Position numbers and translations under genes: made by a program. A stretch of DNA of 64,000 bases. Source: Solanum dulcamara (Eukaryota; Streptophyta; Magnoliopsida; Solanales; Solanaceae). Below the pieces are notes generated by a model that was not told where the DNA came from, made no database searches, and was given only the letters and a program-made list of their open reading frames with translations. This document shows positions 15,201 through 25,433 of the stretch, in pieces; the first letter of the stretch is position 1; every line of letters starts with the position of its first letter. The DNA is taken from NCBI RefSeq assembly GCF_947179165.1, contig NC_077237.1, positions 89,008,341-89,072,340 on the forward strand, given 5' to 3'.

Positions 15201-16082
15201 ATCGATTTCCTTGTGCAGTATTTGCCAGGTAATCTACGTGAATTTCGTAATTCAACTTAATTCTCCAACACTCTGCCTAACTTTGTTGAAAATGGGCGAA
15301 ACATACAAGCAAAGCCCTAAGTTCCCCGGAGTCGGAAGAAAAACACTATTTGAGCTCACAAAAACAGATCCTCATTGCAAACTTAGCAGGAAAACTCTCA
15401 AGTTATTTCAAGGTTATTCAAATTAACACGCTTGTGAGCTTAGATGACTCAAAAACAATTTAAACTTTCAGTCTTTTATCCAAATTCTCTGTTATGAAGA
15501 AGTCACTATTAGCTACTACAAATAACTAGCAAGCAAACTCAATCTCCGATAGCCCAAAAAGGGGAACTCAAAGGAACTGTACAATTCAAGCAGGGGAATT
15601 TGCAAAGTAGAAAAAATGGTGTTAGACTTTATGGAGCTCTTTCTTTGGAGCTAACAAAGAAGATAACAATGGTGAATTTTGTTAGTCATGTGAGGCCGAG
15701 AGTTAAAATTTAATACTTTTTCTGACAAATTTGTTAGGTTTAGGGTAAAAGACCAAAATGAACATTTTTTTGCTATACATTAGGGGTCATTTCAATCAAG
15801 TGAGAGATATATTAAGGACCAAACCATTTTGATGGTTTTCTCAAATTCTAAAAGTGTCAGGATACAGCATCAAGACAGTTTAATGCTCACTATATAGCAT
15901 ATGAGAAATGAAACAAGAAAAACATATCACATATGAAAATTTTGTTAGTAAAATTACCTATATATCCGCCATGGCCGCCAATTAACTGCCCAAAGTAAAG
16001 CAAAAGACACAGAACCTAGCACAGAGAAAAGGGTCCCCGAAATCACACATGCCAACATCAATTCATGCTCATTTCCTTCCAT
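235..16082 (-). CDS. DEK1: DEK1 phytocalpain (DEFECTIVE KERNEL 1), 5' part, 10 exons, truncated by window edge
   Basis: DEK1 is a large plasma-membrane protein with many N-terminal membrane segments, a cytosolic loop and a C-terminal calpain protease; it acts in epidermal specification and mechanosensing. Coding exons, 5' to 3' on the minus strand: 16082-15958, 9713-9463, 8684-8502, 8272-8137, 6964-6834, 6724-6610, 6475-5497, 5369-5259, 3407-3349, 397-235. All introns are GT-AG, phases agree, and 2253 nt give 751 residues starting [16 protein letters not shown]. Exons 1-6 encode the first hydrophobic segments. Exon 7 (from about residue 314) is the large Ser-rich loop, including [20 protein letters not shown] and [19 protein letters not shown]. 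Exons 8-10 return to membrane segments. The LG3-like region and protease lie beyond the left edge, so catalytic residues cannot be seen. Intron 1 is 6.2 kb and full of transposon relics. The acceptor of exon 2 is duplicated (see the 75 bp repeat). Family identity is from remembered conservation; the exon model is read directly. Confidence 0.93.
600..2760 (+). repeat. Dispersed high-copy repeat, LTR- or Helitron-like, inside DEK1 intron 9
   Basis: This non-coding block has no long reading frame but looks like a repeat common in Solanaceae genomes. It includes the characteristic stretch around 1740-2000 (a run of short tandem-like phrases about GATGGGACAT and GGGACACTCAG) and a cap-like end near 2500-2760. 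A (TTG)n tail is embedded at about 2667-2698. I could not define both ends, terminal repeats or a target-site duplication, so the class is uncertain. Confidence 0.4.
2798..3059. mobile_element. Stowaway-like MITE (262 bp) in DEK1 intron 9
   Basis: The ends are inverted: the left begins CTCCATTTGTCCCGTATTAG and the right, reverse-complemented, begins CTTTCTTCGTCCCATATTAG. The element is flanked by TA on both sides (2796-2797 and 3060-3061), the target site of Tc1/mariner Stowaway elements. It contains no coding capacity. Confidence 0.75.
3553..4519 (-). mobile_element. 5'-truncated RTE-type LINE with (TTG)n tail, degenerate, in DEK1 intron 8
   Basis: Read on the minus strand, this encodes the C-terminal part of an RTE-clade reverse transcriptase polyprotein: [20 protein letters not shown], then [46 protein letters not shown] and [17 protein letters not shown]. 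Stop codons interrupt it (for example after HGAEF and after RQDMA). The 3' UTR (about 3680-3553 on the minus strand) has the familiar AGACCCCACTTGTGGGA motif and ends in TTG repeats. The RT core is missing, so it is an immobile remnant. Confidence 0.82.
7462..7507 (-). mobile_element. (TTG)n-tailed SINE/RTE 3' end fragment
   Basis: On the minus strand this is the 3' terminal motif (CCCCATGTTGTGGGATTTCA) followed by TTG repeats, matching the tails at 3553 and 28098. Only about 45 bp remain. It lies in DEK1 intron 4. Confidence 0.6.
7655..7890 (+). mobile_element. L1-LINE zf-RVT fragment in DEK1 intron 4
   Basis: The plus strand reads [20 protein letters not shown] followed by LWNHLLNI. This is the Cys/His zinc-finger-like zf-RVT region seen downstream of reverse transcriptase in plant L1 LINEs. 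The fragment is short and degenerate, with no RT around it. Confidence 0.6.
9683..9832. repeat. Perfect 75 bp tandem duplication spanning the DEK1 exon 2 splice acceptor
   Basis: Positions 9683-9757 and 9758-9832 are the same 75 bp sequence, apart from the junction base at the far end. On the minus strand each copy holds the end of intron 1 (pyrimidine tract, CCTTTCAG) and the first codons of exon 2 ([11 protein letters not shown]). Two acceptors are therefore available: exon start 9713 (restores the family sequence) or 9788 (adds 25 in-frame residues with no stop). Confidence 0.95.
10150..13700 (-). mobile_element. Degenerate L1-type LINE in DEK1 intron 1
   Basis: Minus-strand fragments in order along an ORF2 are: endonuclease-like (about 13684-13500, with [10 protein letters not shown]), an inter-domain stretch rich in Lys and Trp (13249-12893), RT palm start (12524-12324, [20 protein letters not shown]), the RT active-site block (about 11910, LLYADDTN), and a C-terminal zf-RVT-like stretch (11015-10692). 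Many stops and frameshifts separate them. The plus-strand T-rich run near 10150 fits the poly(A) end. It is an old, dead copy inside the longest DEK1 intron. Confidence 0.78.
13830..14750 (+). mobile_element. 3' fragment of another L1 LINE, interrupted by a SINE
   Basis: Plus-strand translation on both sides of the SINE (14062-14302) reads through a zf-RVT region: [20 protein letters not shown] and SWCYMCK before it, and the same SWCYMCK then [13 protein letters not shown] after it. A downstream tail has [13 protein letters not shown]. The copy ends near an A-run at about 14742. It lies in DEK1 intron 1, opposite in orientation to the neighbouring L1 copy. Confidence 0.75.
14062..14302 (+). 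mobile_element. tRNA-derived SINE (about 241 bp) with 20 bp target-site duplication
   Basis: An A-box-like GGTGGCCCAATGG near the 5' end and a B-box-like GTTCGAAACC near 14115 indicate an internal pol III promoter derived from tRNA. The element ends in an A-rich tail (TCAAAAAGAAA). The 20 bp at 14042-14061 are repeated exactly at 14303-14322, giving a perfect target-site duplication. It is inserted into the L1 fragment, so it is the younger of the two. Confidence 0.88.
14836..15842. mobile_element. Long inverted-repeat (foldback/Mutator-like) non-autonomous element in DEK1 intron 1
   Basis: The left arm (GATCAAAATGGTCC..., then TCCTTAATATATCTCACTTG) is mirrored by the right arm read in reverse complement, with similarity continuing about 200 bp inward (GTTAGCTCC... 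on both sides near 15045 and 15640). Flanks share AAATTCTA, a possible diverged target-site duplication. There is no transposase; short reading frames inside are not recognisable. Confidence 0.68.
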
Positions 16083-16440
16083 TTTCCTCCTTTACCCACC
16101 CTTTTGTCTGTCAACTGCATCCAAAACAGACGAATAAAAATGTGATATTTATCAAAAAGATAGAACATAATAACTCAGTTCATGCATTCTCTATTCAGCT
16201 AAAGTTGAAAGTTTTACCTACCTCAACAGAAGCCTCCTAAACTAAGACTGATACATTCCCAAACAGAATAGGGTTTTTGCCAGACCATAGTAAAGCTATG
16301 ATTTCTTCTTTCCTTGTGCCCAAAAATTAGAGGAAAAAAAACAAGGAGGAAGAAAATTGTTGAAGAAAATTGTTGAAGAAAAATCAAAACCCTAACAAGG
16401 CTTGGGGGTGAGAGAGAGAGAGAAGAGTAAAGGTACAAGT
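16083..16440 (-). other. DEK1: DEK1 5' UTR region with probable leader intron
   Basis: Upstream of the DEK1 start codon the minus strand has a good donor (exon end 16222, then GTAGGT) and an acceptor ending TGCAG just before 16114. This predicts a 107 nt leader intron at 16115-16221. Farther upstream is a pyrimidine-rich (CT)n stretch at about 16410-16428, typical of plant leaders. No transcript is available, so the transcription start and splicing are inferred. Confidence 0.45.
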
Positions 16441-16449
16441 GAGTGTGGA

Positions 16450-19400
16450 TATAAAATTCTGAAACATCAGTGGTTGTAAATAATAAAATAACAGCTGGGT
16501 TTTTTTTGTCTTACCTGACCGCTTCTAATATCACCTTCCAATCACAATTCAGTCTCATTTTTGACCGTGGATGTGTTTTGTGGGGGAAAGGGAAAAGAAA
16601 TGATTTTGTTCATCTATATTTATACTATATTAAAAGTATGATAAAATTATATTTAGATTAAAAAATTATAGCTATAAAAGAATTTGAACATTGATGAAGG
16701 AGAAGACGAAGAAGCTACTAATCTATATGCATTTGAGACTTTGAATGTCATAGACGCCGTTGAAAGTTTTGATCGTAAAAGTGAGTCAGAAGAATGTCCT
16801 ATCTTATTACTCTCCATTGAAGATGTTGATTCTGTATTTCTTCTTTGCTACAAAAACAATTATGCCCATCACCAGCGACTCCAAGTACAATCGTTGACCG
16901 TCTGATTTTTCAAATTTATTTAAGTTTCTTTGATAGATTTGTGAAGATGTTTAATTTCATAAACTCCTTTTTTGATTAATAAAATTTATTTCTAGTCATA
17001 ATTATGACCAAGAAACATAAGACTAATTTTAGTATGTTTGTCAATGATAATGGACTCATAGCTTACTATTCTAAATACCAATAATCTCAACTTACTGATT
17101 AAATTATTCTGATAAAATACCTTATGCATACATCTTATTAAAACGTCGTCAACTTTAATTCAGCTAATTAAGATAGTATAATTTTATTGCTACAGAATAT
17201 TGAATTGTTTTTTATGTTTGCTTATGTTAGTGGCTAGAATCAAAACTGTAATTTGATTAGAGATTGATTATCCTCACTCTTTTTCTTTTTCTAATTGCTT
17301 GTTTTTGTACATGTCGTGAGTTTAGGTTTTCATTGAAGATAATAAATATAATGATGATGTTAGTGGCATGTGTTATATCACGTCAGACAAAATGCCTTTT
17401 TTTTCAAAATAAAAAAGTAAACCGGCAAGTATGAGTTCAACTGCCCTTCCTTAACAACTTCTTATTTTTATTTTCATTCAAGTCGTCTTCTTGCATTTAA
17501 TATCGTCATTCTTTCTATTTTTTTCTTTATTCTTTTTAATCAATAAATTTAAATACTACATATAAATTATAGGAAAAATTACGCTAATAAGCAAATATAT
17601 ACTAATTAATTAGTTAACATAATATAGTTTAGCTAATTTACAATTTGCCACTAACATTTAGCGTTAATTATGGTTTGAGTTTGTAAAATGCGCACGTTTG
17701 TACAATTCAAAATTTGTATAATATAATTTGTTAACTTTTGTATAATTTGTATAACTGTTTAAAATTCAGATGTTTGTGTTTGTATAAATTCTTTATTTTG
17801 AGTTTATATAAAAATAGCTCAATTATCCACAAATTATACAAATCCACGAATTATACAAATCCGCGAATTACACAAACGAAGCAGCTTAAACTATAGCTAC
17901 AACTCTTAAATATGCAAACTATAGCTAAGGAGCCTAATTAAATTTATTATAGTGGTTATTTGCGAAATTTCTTCAAAATTATATTTTGTTGTGATTTTGT
18001 AAGCCAGGGTGTTTTTTGTATATTTTTTATTTATTTCATGATTTGGAAATACAAACTTGAAAAAAATAAAAATAAAAAATTACTTTTTAGGGTGAATATG
18101 TATGCATTCACCAATTGAATCTCTATTTTTATTTTTATTATGGTACAGGAATATGCAATAATGTCAGCGATCTATTGGATTCAATACTTGCATAGCAGTT
18201 TATACTTATGTATTTTTAATTATATTTTTATATATATTTTTGTGTTGTTGGGCTTATTACTTTATGATTTTATCTTTGAATAGATTCATATTTTGTGTTT
18301 CTTTGTTAAATTCAATATTGAATTTGATTGGGAATTGAGATTGAATACAGAGTAAATTATATGTAATTTGAATTGTGCTGTAATTATTGTAGTTTCATAG
18401 ATCTCTGAATAGAAAAATATTTGATTAAAAGAACTATCTAAATATTGAATTCAATTATTCTGCCGGAATAATAATATTTACTTTTCATCATTCAAACAAA
18501 TGTCGCATATATTTTAACGTCAATTATTATTTTTTAATAATCTTTAATTTATAAATATATTTTTACTAGTTAACACAATGCACAAGTGCAAATAATATAC
18601 TTTAGACTAGCTTGGTCCCAAGTCAAATTTCATGGGTGATATTTACAACATAACATTTATACATTAAAGTATTTAAACTAAATGATAATTTTAGGCTCAT
18701 AGCTACAATATACGTGGTAAATATAAATGCTTGTGATGATCTTTATATATAAGTTAGATGAGTCAATTAATGTTTGATTTCGATTTGAAATGTTGATGTG
18801 GTGTCTCTATTTGACTAAGAATTCCATTTATTTATTTATTTTAATATATATTTTTCTTTGAGTATTTATTTAAAAATATCATCTCAATAATTTACGCTTT
18901 TACATTTTCATAACCTCTACTTTTAATTAGAAATATGTATAACTCACATTAAATTAACTTAGTTGTGTTTTTTGTGTTCTTTCTTCCACCTCCTCCTTAA
19001 CTATTACAATAATATAAGTATATATATTTCAATTTTGATATGTTCTAATTCTACTTAATGAATCATATACGTGTTCTGCTACTAGATTTTCCTAATAGCT
19101 TGTTCCATATAGCTGTATATGATCTTTTTTATGTGGCTTTGTTTCTAAATAGATTTACCATGAGAATATATTTTCGAATTATTCATTCTCATGAGATGCA
19201 TTCAATTTAATTTATAAATTATTCTTGAGATGTTTTTGTGGTCTTTATTTATACTAATGAAGTTCATCAATTTAAGTTACTCATCGGATGAAGCTTGTAT
19301 ACCATTAATCTCTTAAATGCCATTCATCTAAAGTGGCAACATTTGAACAATTATTGCTACGATTGGACTTCAAAATTTTCTTCTCTTTAATTGTGTTCAT

Positions 19401-20260
19401 ATGAAAGGGTGGCTGATTATAATTGATAATTTGTGATTCTTCTTCCCACTTTGTATGAGTGTTGTTTCTTAGCTAAATTAGAAGAACTAAATGAATTGAA
19501 TTTATTTATTCATAATTATGTCAGGAAATTATTTTAATAAATGAATTATTCGATATGATCGTATAATAGACTATTCTTTTAGTTTAACAAGACAAATCAA
19601 ATTTCATGAGACAGATGAACAAGAATAAATTAAAATCTTCAAAAAAAGATCACATTTTAGTCATTATACTATATTTTTCTTTTAGGCAAGTTATTATCTT
19701 CTTTATCTTTATAGAACTTAATTAATCCACTAAATTATGTTATGGTCTAAAATGAAAGAAGAAAAATTAACACTCATACCATGCGAATATATAATTACAT
19801 AATCGTAAATTTTAAGGGTTGGCATTTTTTTTATTAAAAGGTGTTAAACATTTATTTGTGATAGTAAAGGTCAAGTTAAAATTAATGAAAATTTTACTAT
19901 TTTTTTCATAAGAAAAAAGTAACTCAAGAAGACAGTAAAAAAAAAATTATCTTTGTCTTGAACAAGTTTATTTATATCGATATTTATTCGAATTTTCAAT
20001 GAAAAAAGATCAAAATAATTCATTTTACTACGTTGATAGACAATGAGAAATTTAAACTAATGTACTTGAAATTTTTCTTAAATTCTATAAAGAATAAGTC
20101 AAGGTGAGAAAATAAAAATTGAAATGTGAGAAGACGGGAGACAGAAAGATGAGAAATAAAAGGAGAAGTAAAACATAATTAAAGGAGTGCAAGAATGAGG
20201 GCATGCACGAAAAGTGAGCCACAGAAATTATCATGGAAAATAATGAATGGCTCAAGATAA
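16450..20260. other. AT-rich intergenic region between DEK1 and the SKS gene
   Basis: No gene is supported here. A 73-codon frame at 16684-16905 is acidic, has no neighbours and is not recognised; it may be a transposon scrap. A MITE-like block is listed separately at 17570-17980. The rest is low-complexity A/T sequence. Confidence 0.6.
17570..17980. mobile_element. MITE-like AT-rich element with TTTGTATAATT repeats
   Basis: The left end (GGAAAAATTACGCTAATAAG) and the reverse-complemented right end (GAAGAAATTTCGCAAATAAC) are imperfect inverted repeats. The interior has repeated TTTGTATAA and its complement CGAATTATACAAA, which could fold. A relative with the same motif is at 57395-57875. Target-site duplication is not clear. 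Confidence 0.5.
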
Positions 20261-20269
20261 GAAATTATT

Positions 20270-20487
20270 ACTATATAAATCCTCAGGGAGATGGGTAAGA
20301 ATGCAAGCTCTAGAAGGAAGAAGAAGAAGAAATTTCCCTCTTCTTCTTTGTCAAAAAAAAAATATTTAAAATCCCAAAAAATATCAAAGAAAAATCCCCC
20401 CCAAAAAGTGAGATTTGTAATTGTAGAGTAAGAGATAGAAAAAGAAACAAAGAGAGAGAGAGATATAGAGAGGGAAAGAGAGGAGGC
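20270..20487 (+). promoter_or_regulatory. Promoter and leader of the SKS/NTP303-like gene
   Basis: A TATA box (CTATATAAAT, 20271-20280) lies about 210 bp before the start codon. The leader is rich in A and GA repeats (AAAGAGAGAGAGAGATA near 20450). The transcription start, probably near 20300, is inferred from the TATA spacing only. Confidence 0.6.
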
Positions 20488-22170
20488 ATGGAGAGAGCCA
20501 ATGTAAAAATTGTGGCTTTGCTAGTTTGCCTCTCCGTTGGAGCTTTGTTGGTGAATGCTGAAGACCCTTACCTCTTCTTCGAGTGGAACGTCACTTATGG
20601 CACAATTGCTCCGTTGGGTGTACCCCAACAAGGTATCCTAATTAATGGGCAGCTTCCAGGGCCCAGGATCAATTGCACATCCAATAATAATATTGTTGTC
20701 AATGTTTACAATAAGCTAGATGAGCCCTTACTCTTTACTTGGAATGGTATCCAGCAAAGGAAGAATTCGTGGCAAGATGGTACCCCGGGAACCATGTGTC
20801 CCATCATGCCCGGTACAAACTTTACCTATCATTTCCAAGTGAAGGACCAAATTGGCACCTTCTTCTACTTTCCTACTACAAACTTGCATCGTGCATCTGG
20901 TGGCTTCGGTGCCCTCGATGTCCATAGTCGTAACCTTATTCCTGTTCCTTTTGACAAACCCGCTGATGAGTACAATGTCTTTTTGGGTGATTGGTATAAT
21001 AAGGGACACAAAACCCTGAAGAAGACGCTAGATGGCGGACGCACCATTGGGAGACCTGATGGCATTCACATTAATGGAAAGTCCAACAAGGTTGGTGACA
21101 AAGCAGCAGAGCCATTATTCAGCATGGAGGCTGGCAAGACCTATAGGTACAGGATGTGCAACGTCGGCATGAGGACCTCAGTTAATGTCAGAATCCAAGG
21201 CCATGCCATGAAGCTTGTGGAGATGGAAGGATCCCATACCGTGCAGAATATATATGACTCTCTTGACCTCCATGTTGGTCAATGTCTTTCTGTCTTGGTC
21301 ACTGCTGACCAGGAGCCTAAAGACTATTACATGGTTGTTTCTAGCAGATTTTTGAAGCAAGCCATCTCCTCTGTAGCCATCCTACGTTATGCAAATGGTA
21401 AGGACATCGGCTCAGCATCATCCGATCTCCCAGAACCTCCACCAAATAACACTAAAGGTATTGCTTGGTCCATGAACCAATTTCGCTCATTTAGATGGAA
21501 CCTCACCGCTAGTGCTGCTCGTCCCAATCCTCAGGGATCCTATCACTATGGAAAGATCAACATTACTCGCACCATCAAGATTGTCAACTCGAGAAGCCAA
21601 GTAAATGGCAAGCTTCGATTTGCCTTGAATGGTATCTCACATATGGATAGTGACACCCCATTGAAGCTTGTTGAGTATTTTGGAGTAGCTGAAAAGACTT
21701 TCAAGTATAATGTGATGGGCGATGAGCCTCCGAGCAACAACAAAGTGGTGACCATTGCTCCAAATGTGAAAAATGCTACCTTCCGTAATTTCGTGGAGAT
21801 TATCTTTGAGAACGAAGAAAAGACTATCCAAACATATAACTTGGATGGGTATTCATTTTTTGCAGTAGGGATCGAGCCTGGAAAGTGGAGTCCTGAGAAA
21901 AGAAAGAACTACAACTTAGTGGACGCAGTAAGTAGACACAACATTCAAGTCTATCCAAACTCATGGACAGCTGTGATGACAACCTTAGACAATGCAGGAA
22001 TATGGAATTTGCGATCCGAAATGTGGGAGAGATTCTACTTAGGACAACAATTATATTTTAGTGTACTCTCTCCTTCACGCTCATTGAGGGATGAATATAA
22101 CCTCCCAGACAACCATCCTCTTTGTGGTACTGTCAAGAGTATGCCCATGCCACCTCCATACAAACCATAG
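20488..22170 (+). CDS. SKU5-similar (SKS) multicopper-oxidase-fold protein, NTP303-like, L-ascorbate oxidase homolog
   Basis: A single uninterrupted frame of 560 aa. Residues 1-24 are a signal peptide (cut before EDPYLFF). Three cupredoxin domains follow, at about residues 27-140, 155-300 and 375-530, with hallmarks GVPQQGILINGQLPGPRINC, WQDGTPGTMCPIMPG, DGGRTIGRPDGIHING and GIWNLRSEMWERFYLG. The His-rich copper ligands of true ascorbate oxidase (HGH and HCHIEPH blocks) are replaced by YFPTTNLH and LRSEMWERFY, so an oxidase function is unlikely. Seven N-glycosylation sequons (NVT, NCT, NFT, NNT, NLT, NIT, NAT) fit a secreted wall or apoplast protein. There is no hydrophobic C-terminal tail, so no GPI anchor, unlike SKU5. 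Overall similarity to the tobacco late-pollen protein NTP303 suggests pollen-tube expression; that is inference. The start is the first ATG after a GA-rich leader. Confidence 0.95.
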   Translation: MERANVKIVALLVCLSVGALLVNAEDPYLFFEWNVTYGTIAPLGVPQQGILINGQLPGPRINCTSNNNIVVNVYNKLDEPLLFTWNGIQQRKNSWQDGTPGTMCPIMPGTNFTYHFQVKDQIGTFFYFPTTNLHRASGGFGALDVHSRNLIPVPFDKPADEYNVFLGDWYNKGHKTLKKTLDGGRTIGRPDGIHINGKSNKVGDKAAEPLFSMEAGKTYRYRMCNVGMRTSVNVRIQGHAMKLVEMEGSHTVQNIYDSLDLHVGQCLSVLVTADQEPKDYYMVVSSRFLKQAISSVAILRYANGKDIGSASSDLPEPPPNNTKGIAWSMNQFRSFRWNLTASAARPNPQGSYHYGKINITRTIKIVNSRSQVNGKLRFALNGISHMDSDTPLKLVEYFGVAEKTFKYNVMGDEPPSNNKVVTIAPNVKNATFRNFVEIIFENEEKTIQTYNLDGYSFFAVGIEPGKWSPEKRKNYNLVDAVSRHNIQVYPNSWTAVMTTLDNAGIWNLRSEMWERFYLGQQLYFSVLSPSRSLRDEYNLPDNHPLCGTVKSMPMPPPYKP

Positions 22171-22900
22171 ATCAATTAATATTCTAATAATAATTAGCAT
22201 TAGAGGGAATATCTATATATATGAAAAAAATGATTTCTTTAATTTATATATTCTTTTCAAAATATACATACATACACTAATACATATATATATATAAGAC
22301 AAGGATGAAAATAAGAAGTTTTTTTAATTTTCGCTTCCACTACTTATCTTCTTTCATTCTTTCTCCTCTACTTCTTTATTTTGCTTAGTTAATTATTTGG
22401 TATATATAGATCAATTAATTAATTATGACCTAAATCTAAATAATTTATGATATTTGAACCTGCATGCATTTATTAACTCACTGATAAGTCAAAATTCTCA
22501 AAAATAAAAACTTATTTAATTTACTTTATATCCATATTGCTTGACATGCTCAATATACTTGATTCCTCTTTTTGTATGTATTATCATACATATTTTTTAC
22601 AATATAATTCAAATAAAACATCAAGCCAACTACAGAAATCATATAATTAACATTGAAGATAGAGTTTACCTGTTCATCCCAAAATAATTTCCAGTTCAAT
22701 TTTATATTTTCATTTAACCCACAAAGGATGAATTTTCATTCTTGAATTAAGCAATAACAAGGAGGCAGAGAATTAGGCCTTGACGTGCCGGTATTTGAAG
22801 CTTTTAACCATTAGTAAATGCAAGTTCTTAAATAACAACAGTGTCTTTTAATAATTTTTTCATGGTGTTAGACAGGAAATCAACAAAATCAAAAAAAAAA
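22171..22900. other. 3' flank of the SKS gene, AT-rich, no gene
   Basis: It contains the likely 3' UTR (A/T-rich, several AATAAA-like strings near 22500-22620), then intergenic sequence without a supported frame. Confidence 0.5.
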
Positions 22901-22924
22901 ACGAAGCTAAGTGCTGTCAAAAAA

Positions 22925-23270
22925 GAGCTCTGACAGTGAGTCCGATGGACCGTCAGGCATGTGACGAGCTGTCAAGCCTAACGTCACATATGCATGCATT
23001 GTACAACTCTCTAAATTTTGGTTCACGGCAAAGATGCCTACGACTGGTCGTCAGACCTGACGTCACACATGCAGAGTTGAAATCACTTTCTAAAAATTCA
23101 TGCGATGATGAAGGTGACGAACTGTCAGATCTTTGATGGGACGTCAGAAGCAATGTCAAACTTGCAGGGTGTTTAACTACTGTTTGAAGATTGAACGACG
23201 GACCATCGCACCTATAACAGGCTGTTTGACACAACGTCAGACAAACATCGAGAAGCCAACTTCTCACTTT
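22925..23270. repeat. Diverged tandem repeat with ACGTCA every 80-93 bp
   Basis: ACGTCA occurs at 22981, 23060, 23141 and 23234 within related surroundings (GACGGACC/ATGGACC, GTCAGACC, CTGTCA, CATGCA). Spacings are 79, 81 and 93 bp. The block looks like four diverged units of one repeat, perhaps from an LTR. Reading frames across it are not gene-like. Confidence 0.55.
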
Positions 23271-24226
23271 GAATTTTAAATTTCTTAAGACTATAAAATA
23301 TCATTTTTTAAAGATTTATTTTGGTGTCTTGTTTGAAAAGCGAACGAGCGCAATATTGCTTGAACGAAGTTTGAACGAGAGTTACATTGTTTTTTAAATC
23401 AAAGTGTTGATTGTCTTTACCTCTTGTAAGTAATTACTTCTTGAATGAACGCAATTTTATTTATTGTTTCAATAATAATGAGTGGCTAAACCCCACAACG
23501 AATGATTGTGGAATCCATGACGACTTGACCTAAAATAAGGGTTTGTACGAAATAAGTAGAGTATTGCAATTGTATACCTTGTTAACTCTTTCGTATTAAT
23601 CGATTTCTAATGGTTGCAAACATTAGAACCTGTCTTAGATTTGACTTGTTTGAGTAAAAAAATGTAAAATCTGGAAAAAGAGTTAATAACAATAATTCGA
23701 GGACTAGGATTCATCTAATAGTTAATGATGTAATAAGATTAACTACTTTGAATAATTGTATTGATTTGAGATAAACGCTTTTAATTTGAAAGAATAAAAG
23801 TGACGTGCATTTAGGTGGATTGAGAAATGCTTAAGTGTAGCATGAGTTTGATGATCTGGTATACTTGCAATGCGAGATGATATTTGGTATTAATCCGAAA
23901 ATTGGTCAAACAGTTTTGGTGAACACAATCCTGATAATTCTCTCATTAAATTCTAAGCCGAGCATATTATTGATCGTTATTTGTTATAAGTTGATATTGA
24001 AACTGAATCCAAAAAATTCTCACATTTTCCATTTATTTTGAAAATAAGTAGCTAATAGTAAAATAACTGTATGTGACTTAGTTCTTGTCTTATTTCCTGT
24101 GCGATTCGACCGCCCCAATCTAATTGAGTTCTATATTTGACAACAATTGCTTTATATTTCTTTAAAGAGGTATAATTTGGACATATCAGACCTAACCTCC
24201 ATGAGCAAAATGATTTAAAAAATACT

Positions 24227-25433
24227 GAGAAAAGGCATAGAATTCATCCTGAACTTGTCGCAAAGTCGAATTGACACGCAAATTATTATGGCGATCGATT
24301 ACACACATGTACTACTTAAAAGTGAATTTAATACCACTCTGAGGCATATAACATGACTCTCACAATATGTGGTATTTCAAACTTTCCCGCTATATCAGCA
24401 CTATGTCATTATAATTTTTTATATCCTTTTTCTTTTATTTTATTTTCTTCATTCATTAACTTTTCTTTTGTTAATTGTATTTTACATTAACTAATCCCTA
24501 ATTAATCATTGAATTCCTCTAGTAATTATATTTTCTTCATCACTAATTTCACCCACTCCATCTCTCATCTCACCGAAAAAATCATGTCCGCCCACTTTCA
24601 CCGTCAATTTTTTTCTCTTCACATCACCATATCACGTTCAATTCTTTTTCTTCTTCTTCACCATCCACCATCAAATATCACCACCACCATTACTAATTTT
24701 TTTTCTTCACCATCTTCAATTTCCTCTTTTTTGTCACCCACCATCAACAAATTCACCACTATATTTTATTTGTTAAATCCAACCATCAACTTTACCAACC
24801 ATCAACAAAGCTTTCATCACCACCAATTTCTTCAACTTCTCTTCTATCGCTTTCTTCATTAACTTTTTGGTTGGGTAAGAGATCTCTTTTTAGAGTGAAG
24901 GAAGAAAGAAATGGGTTATGGTGGAGGTAGTGAAATCGGGTGGTAGTATTGTAATTTTTGATAGTGATAATAAAATTAATAGGGATGTGACGATTCTTCT
25001 TCTTTGATATTTCGTTTGATATAGAGAAATCAGTGGTAGTTTTGAAGCTTTATTCAACACTATATTTTGAAAAAGTTACAGTGATATGTAATGAAAAAGG
25101 TGAAGATTCTGAATGTTAATTTGTATCAACAATGGAGTAAGAATAAAAATAGAGTTTATGAAAAAATTAAGTTGTAGAGAATTGTGATGAAAAATAAAAA
25201 ATGAAAAAGAACAAGATAGTGGGTGGAGGTGCAAGAAGAAGAAGCAAGGGGGGGGGGGATTCTGATTATTTTTTTTATTATTCATACACGCTTATTTTAT
25301 TTTTTTGCCACATCAATTTTAGGTGAAAATAAATTCACTTTTAATAGTACATATATGTAATATGTCGTCACGATAGTTTGAATATGTATTGGACTTTTCG
25401 AAACTAGTTCAAAGAGATTATATGCCTTTTCTC
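24227..25433. mobile_element. Non-autonomous inverted-repeat element (about 1.2 kb)
   Basis: The left end GAGAAAAGGCATAGAATTC is mirrored by the right end (reverse complement GAGAAAAGGCATATAATCTC). The arms continue inward (ATGTACTACTTAAAAGTGAA versus ATGTACTATTAAAAGTGAAT). Flanks share AAAAATA. The interior is low-complexity (CACCAT/TTCTTC-rich) and the 117-codon frame there is compositional, not a gene. Confidence 0.68.

Noticed and set aside
16684..16905. 73-codon acidic frame as a gene
   Set aside because: Too short, no recognisable domain, no promoter or splice context; possibly a transposon scrap.
20728..21831. Several minus-strand frames of 60-93 codons
   Set aside because: All are antisense shadows of the SKS coding exon.
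22953..23267. 104-codon minus-strand frame
   Set aside because: It runs through a diverged tandem repeat and is rich in Ser/Cys from repeat composition; no family resemblance.
24509..24862. 117-codon plus-strand frame rich in Ser, His, Phe
   Set aside because: It arises from low-complexity CACCAT/TTC sequence inside an inverted-repeat element; no domain or conservation is evident.
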